The position numbers and the translations under genes were made by a program. From Clostridia bacterium (GTDB taxonomy: Bacteria; Bacillota; Clostridia; Oscillospirales; Acutalibacteraceae): DNA of 64,000 bases. Under the pieces are notes generated by a model. It did not search any database, was not told the origin of the DNA, and worked only from the letters and a program-made list of their open reading frames with translations. Of this stretch, positions 59,581 to 64,000 are shown piece by piece; the first letter of the stretch is position 1, and each line of letters starts with the position of its first letter. The stretch is taken from assembly GCA_017549285.1 (NCBI GenBank), contig JAFYVE010000037.1, positions 1 through 64,000 of the forward strand, in the 5' to 3' direction.

Positions 59581-60057
59581 TCAGTCGTCGTCTTCGTCGT
59601 CTTCAATTTCGATTTCGTCAATAACGAAACCGCAGTTGGGACAAGTGAGGGGATCGTCACTTTCGAATGCTGAGTCATCGAAAACAAAAACTTCACCGCA
59701 ATCGGGACATTCTACTTCGTATTCATAGTCTTCGTCATCTTCATCATAAAGACCGTCGCAACCGTCACAGCAGTCACAGTCAAAATCACATTCATCATCG
59801 AATTCATCATAGTCTTCAAAAACGATGTCTTCAACGTCTGAAAGATCTTTATCAACTGCATCAATATGCTCTTCAATATCATCAATCTCGTCTGCGAGAA
59901 CTGCGATATCGTCTTCTGCATCTGCAAGGCTTAATGCCATATCATCAATAATGTCAACAAGTGCCTTGATAACTTTTGTTTCCTTTGATGTTTCATCAAG
60001 TTCAAGACCGTCAACAAGACCTTTGATATATGCTGCTTTTTCAGTAATAGTCATCAT
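59581..60057 (-). CDS. CD1247-like acidic zinc-ribbon protein
   Basis: 158 aa. The N-terminal domain (MTITEKAAYIKGLVDGLELDETSKETKVIKALVDIIDDMA) matches the domain named from C. difficile CD1247. It continues as a coiled acidic helix, a Cys/Asp cluster (CDFDCDCCDGCDG) and a C-terminal zinc ribbon (CPDCGEVFVFDD...CPNCGFVI). Function is unknown. GGGAGG precedes the first of two adjacent ATGs. It follows efp by 35 bp. Confidence 0.8.
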   Translation of the reverse strand: MMTITEKAAYIKGLVDGLELDETSKETKVIKALVDIIDDMALSLADAEDDIAVLADEIDDIEEHIDAVDKDLSDVEDIVFEDYDEFDDECDFDCDCCDGCDGLYDEDDEDYEYEVECPDCGEVFVFDDSAFESDDPLTCPNCGFVIDEIEIEDDEDDD

Positions 60058-60092
60058 AAACTGACCTCCCTGATTAATATTAATAACTGAGC

Positions 60093-60650
60093 TTATGCTC
60101 TTGACATGTATTCACCTGTACGTGTGTCAACCTGAATGAGTTCGCCTTCGTCAATGAAAAGGGGAACTTTGATTTCTGCACCTGTTTCAAGTGTAGCGGG
60201 TTTGAGAGTGTTTGTAGCTGTGTCACCCTTGAAGCCGGGGTCTGTCTTTGTAACCTGAAGAGTTACGAAGTTGGGGGGTTCAACACCGAAAACCTTGCCC
60301 TTGTATGAAAGGATACGGCAGACTTCGTTTTCTTTTACGAACTTGAAGTTGTCGCTGAGGTCTGAACCGTTGATGGGAACCATTTCGTATGATTCGGGGT
60401 CCATAAAGTAGTAAAGACCGCCGTCTTCATATGAATATTCCATTTCTTTTCTTTCAATGAATGCTGTGGGGAATTTTGCAGAGGGGTTATAACTCTTTTC
60501 AATAACCGCACCTGTGAGAACATTCTTTGTCTTTGTACGAACGAAAGCAGCGCCCTTGCCGGGTTTAACGTGCTGGAATTCAACAACCTGAAGTACGTTG
60601 CCGTCCTCTTCAAATGTTACGCCGTTTCTGAAATCGCCTGCTGAAACCAT
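60093..60650 (-). CDS. efp: Elongation factor P
   Basis: 185 aa, normal length. The three beta-barrel domains are intact. The loop KPGKGAAFV carries the lysine that is modified in many bacteria. It rescues ribosomes stalled at polyproline stretches. No efp-modifying gene was found in the window. It lies directly after the M24 peptidase gene, an arrangement common in Firmicutes. GGAGG precedes the start. Confidence 0.95.
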   Translation of the reverse strand: MVSAGDFRNGVTFEEDGNVLQVVEFQHVKPGKGAAFVRTKTKNVLTGAVIEKSYNPSAKFPTAFIERKEMEYSYEDGGLYYFMDPESYEMVPINGSDLSDNFKFVKENEVCRILSYKGKVFGVEPPNFVTLQVTKTDPGFKGDTATNTLKPATLETGAEIKVPLFIDEGELIQVDTRTGEYMSRA

Positions 60651-60750
60651 AATTTTTTTCCTCCGTTATATAAATCTATATAAGTTTTGATAACTTTACC
60701 TTAAAATAATAATATATTTTTTTAAAATTTTCAAGTCTTTTTCATAAAAA

Positions 60751-61821
60751 TCAAAGAACAATCAATGATTTTTGTGCTCTTGTGAGATTTCTGCAACCGT
60801 TTACGGTCACAAAAACCATATCTTCTATTCTTACACCGAATTTTCCGGGCAGATAAATACCCGGTTCAACCGTTACAATGTTGCCTGTTTCAAGAGTTGC
60901 CTTGCTTCTTGTTGAAAGATTGGGGAGCTCGTGAATTTCAATTCCCACTCCGTGACCCGTACCGTGACCGAAATATTCACCGTAGCCGGCGTTTGTGATA
61001 ATATCTCTTGCGGCTTTATCGGCATCAAAGCACGAAACACCGGCTCTTATAACATCAAGTGAAGCCTGCTGCGCCTTTAAAACGGTGTTGTATACTTTTT
61101 CCTGTTCTTCAGTCACATATCCCACGGCAACGGTTCTTGTCATATCGCTGTGATAACCATCAACAACTGCACCGAAGTCAAGTGTGATGAAGTCTCCGTC
61201 TTCAACAGGTTTATCTGTGGGTACACCGTGAGGCATTGATGAATTTTTACCGCTGACTGCAATTGTATCAAATGAAAGTGCTTCCGCACCGTTCCTGAGC
61301 ATATAGAAATCAAGCTCAAGCTGAATTTCTTTTTCTGTTCTGCCTTTTTTTATAAAATTCAGAATATGAAGAAAACCGTCTTCGGCAATTTTCTGTGCTC
61401 TGAGAATTTTTTCCGTTTCTTCTTCCGATTTTACACATCTGAAAACAGAGATTGCCGTATCAAGAGTATTGTCTGCGATAAATTCAAAACAATTCATATT
61501 TTCGTTTTTGCAAAGACGGTCGAATTCGGCAAGAGTGAGTCCCGATGCTTCAACGGCAACTGTTTTCACGTTTCTTTCCGTAAGATATTGCTTCATCTGG
61601 GCAAAAAACTGTTTTCCTTCTGCAACATCACAGCATTTTATTGTGTTGTGAGCCGCTTCTATATATCTGCTGTCGGTATAAAAAATACTCCCCTTGCGTG
61701 TAACAAGAAGAAAACCGTCAGAAGATTCAAATTCTGTGAAATAACGTCTGTTGAAAGGTGATACTATAAGTGCAGCATCAATATTTTCGGGTATAACAGA
61801 CATAAGCCGGTCAATGTTCAT
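60751..61821 (-). CDS. M24-family aminopeptidase P-like Xaa-Pro peptidase
   Basis: 356 aa from the ATG at 61821 (GGGATGAT before it); ATG 61830 is the alternative. The N-terminal creatinase-like domain leads to the pita-bread catalytic domain, with metal ligands in TLDFGAVVDGYHSDMTRT (two Asp), FGHGTGHGVGIEIHELP (His) and VEPGIYLPGKFGVRIEDMV (Glu residues). It cleaves the bond before proline in peptides. Being next to efp, it is probably in one transcript. Confidence 0.9.
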   Translation of the reverse strand: MNIDRLMSVIPENIDAALIVSPFNRRYFTEFESSDGFLLVTRKGSIFYTDSRYIEAAHNTIKCCDVAEGKQFFAQMKQYLTERNVKTVAVEASGLTLAEFDRLCKNENMNCFEFIADNTLDTAISVFRCVKSEEETEKILRAQKIAEDGFLHILNFIKKGRTEKEIQLELDFYMLRNGAEALSFDTIAVSGKNSSMPHGVPTDKPVEDGDFITLDFGAVVDGYHSDMTRTVAVGYVTEEQEKVYNTVLKAQQASLDVIRAGVSCFDADKAARDIITNAGYGEYFGHGTGHGVGIEIHELPNLSTRSKATLETGNIVTVEPGIYLPGKFGVRIEDMVFVTVNGCRNLTRAQKSLIVL

Positions 61822-61880
61822 TATAATCATCCCAACGAAAAGAATGACGGGCTCTTTGCAGAACCCGCCGTCAAAATCAA

Positions 61881-62057
61881 TTACTTAAACTTACGTTTAC
61901 GAGCAGCCTCAGACTTCTTCTTTCTTGCAACAGAAGGCTTCTCATAGTGTTCTCTTTTACGAACTTCCTGGATGATACCGTCTCTTGAAGTCTGACGCTT
62001 GAAACGTCTGAGCGCACTGTCCAGTGATTCATTTTCTTTAACTTTGATCTGGCTCAT
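61881..62057 (-). CDS. rpsU: 30S ribosomal protein S21
   Basis: 58 aa from the ATG at 62057 (GGAGGGAGGG before it). The sequence [41 protein letters not shown]...[13 protein letters not shown] is typical S21. It helps initiation on the small ribosomal subunit. It has a consensus promoter. A hairpin downstream (about 61838-61864) may terminate it. Confidence 0.95.
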   Translation of the reverse strand: MSQIKVKENESLDSALRRFKRQTSRDGIIQEVRKREHYEKPSVARKKKSEAARKRKFK

Positions 62058-62131
62058 TATATTCCCTCCCTCCGCATTTACCGCGTGGGTTAATCTCATA
62101 CTTTTATCAATTCTCAAATTGATACTTTGAC

Positions 62132-62160
62132 ATTATACATTAATGAAACGACTATGTCAA
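62132..62160 (-). promoter_or_regulatory. Consensus promoter of rpsU
   Basis: Minus strand TTGACA (62160-62155), 17 bp, TATAAT (62137-62132). Confidence 0.85.
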
Positions 62161-62210
62161 TAGATTTGCAGACGATTTTTTTATCTTTTTGTCGTTTTTT
62201 TTATCACTCC

Positions 62211-62238
62211 TTGATTTTTCATATAAATAATGTATAAT
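62211..62238 (+). promoter_or_regulatory. Promoter of murD
   Basis: TTGATT (62211-62216), 16 bp, TATAAT (62233-62238). Confidence 0.6.
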
Positions 62239-62271
62239 AAATAGCAGATAATTTCAGACGGGGGCAGTTTT

Positions 62272-63570
62272 ATGTCAGCACAGAATCTTATTGAATATAT
62301 AAAAGAAAAGAAAGTTCTTATTCTCGGTTTCGGCAGAGAAGGAAAGTCAACTTACAACTTTATAAGAAAGTATCTTCCCGGGAAGCACCTTACAATCGGT
62401 GATAAGAATAATGTAACTCTTGATGACAGAAATGTTTCATTTGACTGCGGCGATGATTATCTTGAACATTTAGGTAATTATGACCTCGTTTTCAAAAGCC
62501 CCGGTATACCTTTTGTCGGTGTGAGATATCCCGATACAACTGAAATCACTTGCCAGACAGATATGTTTCTGCGTTTTGCAGACTGCACAATTGTAGGTAT
62601 TACGGGTACCAAGGGAAAAACTACAACATCAACTCTCACTTACAGAATGCTCGTTGAAGCAGGTTTTGATGTTTCACTCATAGGAAATATGGGTATCCCT
62701 GTATTTGAAAAAATCGATATGCCTCGTGGCAGTTTTGCGGTTATTGAGATGTCATCCCATCAGCTTGAATTTACAAGAAGCTCACCCCATGTTGCAGTCA
62801 TGACAAATGTCTACGAAGAACACCTCGACCATTATGAAGAAGGCTTCAGGGGATATGTAAACTCAAAACTCAACATCGTGAAGCATCAGAAAGAAAATGA
62901 TTTCTTCGTTTTCAACGGCACTCAGGGGCTTAAAGAATATATTGATACAGATGCTCTCGTTTCAACCTGTATAAAAGTGTATGCAGAGCCTGATACATTT
63001 GTTGCAACTCTTACGGGAATAAACAATAACCTCAGGGGCAGACACAATGCGATGGATATCGGTTTTGCATCAGCAGCCGCAAAGGCTGTGGGCGCTGATG
63101 AAGAGGCAATCCGTCGTGCGATTGAAAAATTTGAAGGAATCCCCAACAGAATGGAATATTTCGGCACTTATTCGGGCATTGATTATTATAACGATTCAAT
63201 TGCAACAATCCCCGAAGCAGTGCTCTGTGCCGTAGAGGCTATAGGTAATGTCGGCACTCTTATGATAGGTGGTCTTGACAGAGGAATTGACTATACTGAG
63301 TTTGAAAAAGCACTTGCTGTCCTTGATATCGACAACCTTGTATGTCTTCCCGAAACGGGACATAATATTGCAGATAATATTCTGAAAATCGGGACAGGAA
63401 TCAATATCTTCAAAGTAAAAGATATGGAAGAAGCTGTTGACAAGTGTTTCGAATTCACTCAGAAGGGCAAAGCCTGTATTATGTCACCGGCAGCGGCAAG
63501 TTATAACTACTACCGTGATTTTGAAGAAAAGGGAAATCATTTCAAGGAGCTTGTGAAAAAACACGGGTAA
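62272..63570 (+). CDS. murD: UDP-N-acetylmuramoylalanine--D-glutamate ligase-like
   Basis: 432 aa. The N-terminal nucleotide-sugar domain has VLILGFGREGKSTYNFI and FKSPGIP. The central ATPase has GITGTKGKTTTSTLTYRML, VIEMSSHQLEF and NVYEEHLDHYEEGFRGYV. The C-terminal domain has GIPNRMEYFGTYSGIDYYNDSIATIPEAVLCAVEA and MSPAAASYNYY. It adds D-glutamate to UDP-MurNAc-L-Ala in peptidoglycan synthesis. It stands alone, not in a dcw cluster, so a second MurD or MurD-like paralog elsewhere is possible. Confidence 0.85.
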   Translation: MSAQNLIEYIKEKKVLILGFGREGKSTYNFIRKYLPGKHLTIGDKNNVTLDDRNVSFDCGDDYLEHLGNYDLVFKSPGIPFVGVRYPDTTEITCQTDMFLRFADCTIVGITGTKGKTTTSTLTYRMLVEAGFDVSLIGNMGIPVFEKIDMPRGSFAVIEMSSHQLEFTRSSPHVAVMTNVYEEHLDHYEEGFRGYVNSKLNIVKHQKENDFFVFNGTQGLKEYIDTDALVSTCIKVYAEPDTFVATLTGINNNLRGRHNAMDIGFASAAAKAVGADEEAIRRAIEKFEGIPNRMEYFGTYSGIDYYNDSIATIPEAVLCAVEAIGNVGTLMIGGLDRGIDYTEFEKALAVLDIDNLVCLPETGHNIADNILKIGTGINIFKVKDMEEAVDKCFEFTQKGKACIMSPAAASYNYYRDFEEKGNHFKELVKKHG

Positions 63571-63638
63571 TTAATTGATTTTAGGAATAAACAACTATTA
63601 TCTGTTGAATTATCGGGGAAAATCGTGACAAAATACAA

Positions 63639-63668
63639 TTGACAATGTTATGAAAACAGATATATAAT
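63639..63668 (+). promoter_or_regulatory. Promoter of the SCP2-type gene
   Basis: TTGACA (63639-63644), 18 bp, TATAAT (63663-63668). Confidence 0.75.
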
Positions 63669-63706
63669 TTATGATGTAATAAATTAAATGAAAAGGATTG
63701 ATACTT

Positions 63707-64000
63707 ATGACATTTATTGATAAGTTCAACGCTCTTAAAAAGAAGTACGGAAAAGTTGATGAATCAAAAATTTCCGAAAGTTTTGCAATTCAGATCGAAA
63801 TGACTGATGAAGATTGCGGCGGTATTTTTTACGTTGCATATATGAATGGTGTATTTGCTGTTGAGCCGTATGATTATCACGACAGAACAGCTGCAATCAC
63901 AGTTTCAAGCAAAGTTCTTGAAAGCATTCTTTCCTGCAAAACAGATCCTATGGATGCATTCTTTGCAGGAAAACTTGCAGTTGACGGTAACGTAGGTCAC
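63707..64000 (+). CDS. SCP2-like sterol-carrier-type domain protein (3' partial)
   Basis: 98 codons are visible and the frame is open at the window edge. The sequence (FAIQIEMTDEDCGGIFYVAYMNGVFAVEPYDYHDRTAAITVSSKVLESILSCKTDPMDAFFAGKLAVDGNVGH) fits the small SCP2 fold (lipid-binding pocket, ending in the GKLxVxGD/N helix). Such single-domain proteins in Clostridia may bind a lipid; function is not established. AAAGGATTG precedes the ATG. Confidence 0.75.
   Translation, partial: MTFIDKFNALKKKYGKVDESKISESFAIQIEMTDEDCGGIFYVAYMNGVFAVEPYDYHDRTAAITVSSKVLESILSCKTDPMDAFFAGKLAVDGNVGH

Overview
The window reads as chromosome of a low-to-mid GC, anaerobic, spore-forming Clostridia member of the Ruminococcaceae/Oscillospiraceae type, probably a gut glycan degrader. 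The support is a complete SpoVT, a pyruvate:ferredoxin oxidoreductase, a T-box leader on methionyl-tRNA synthetase, dockerin-type modules on several secreted proteins, many glycoside hydrolases, and near-consensus sigma-A promoters with GGAGG or GGTGA ribosome-binding sites. The taxonomic call is inference. No rRNA, tRNA, CRISPR array or transposase gene was recognised.

Layout. 1-6.4 kb: surface and secreted proteins (C-terminal anchored end, small secreted protein, TPS-linker membrane protein, 1140-aa transglutaminase/dockerin protein) around a cytidylate-kinase-like gene. 6.4-8.26 kb: intergenic repeat, a DUF2500 protein and a GuaA that has only the ATP-pyrophosphatase half. 8.26-17.59 kb: an integrated element at the 3' end of guaA, bounded by a 12-bp direct repeat (8247-8258 and 17574-17585). 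It carries a tyrosine integrase, an excisionase-like protein, an HNH-like protein, a winged-helix replication-type protein, a ribbon-helix-helix regulator with three operators, a probable small RNA, a SprT-like protein, a serine recombinase, a cohesin+dockerin protein and two SHOCT-type membrane proteins. No conjugation genes were seen. 17.6-28.2 kb: esterase plus sigma-like fragment, aldo-keto reductase plus thioredoxin reductase, metG with T-box, methyltransferase, radical SAM protein, two convergent SGNH hydrolases and an XRE regulator.

28.2-53.5 kb is mainly carbohydrate utilisation: a GPH-type symporter and a GH110-like beta-helix enzyme, PFOR, Nudix and PHP proteins, then GH78, a corrinoid-activator (RACo-like) protein, an FAD oxidoreductase, a GH39-like enzyme, a metallophosphoesterase with GH95, and two coupled GH36-type enzymes. 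Alpha-fucosidase, alpha-galactosidase and rhamnosidase activities suggest mucin, blood-group or plant glycans. Between GH95 and GH36 lies spoVT, preceded by a truncated copy of its own 5' end and one unknown gene. 53.8-64 kb is housekeeping: threonine aldolase, rarA, an isomerase-like protein, a secreted dockerin protein, glyA, a pepQ-efp-CD1247-like cluster, rpsU, murD and the start of an SCP2-type protein.

Most interesting points: the guaA element and its internal wiring (a 13-bp motif repeated upstream of three extended -10 promoters with identical spacing, one of them driving a structured noncoding RNA); the spoVT 5'-end duplication that brackets a one-gene insert and differs only by synonymous changes; and long noncoding elements with inverted ends that almost exactly fill the gaps between convergent genes.
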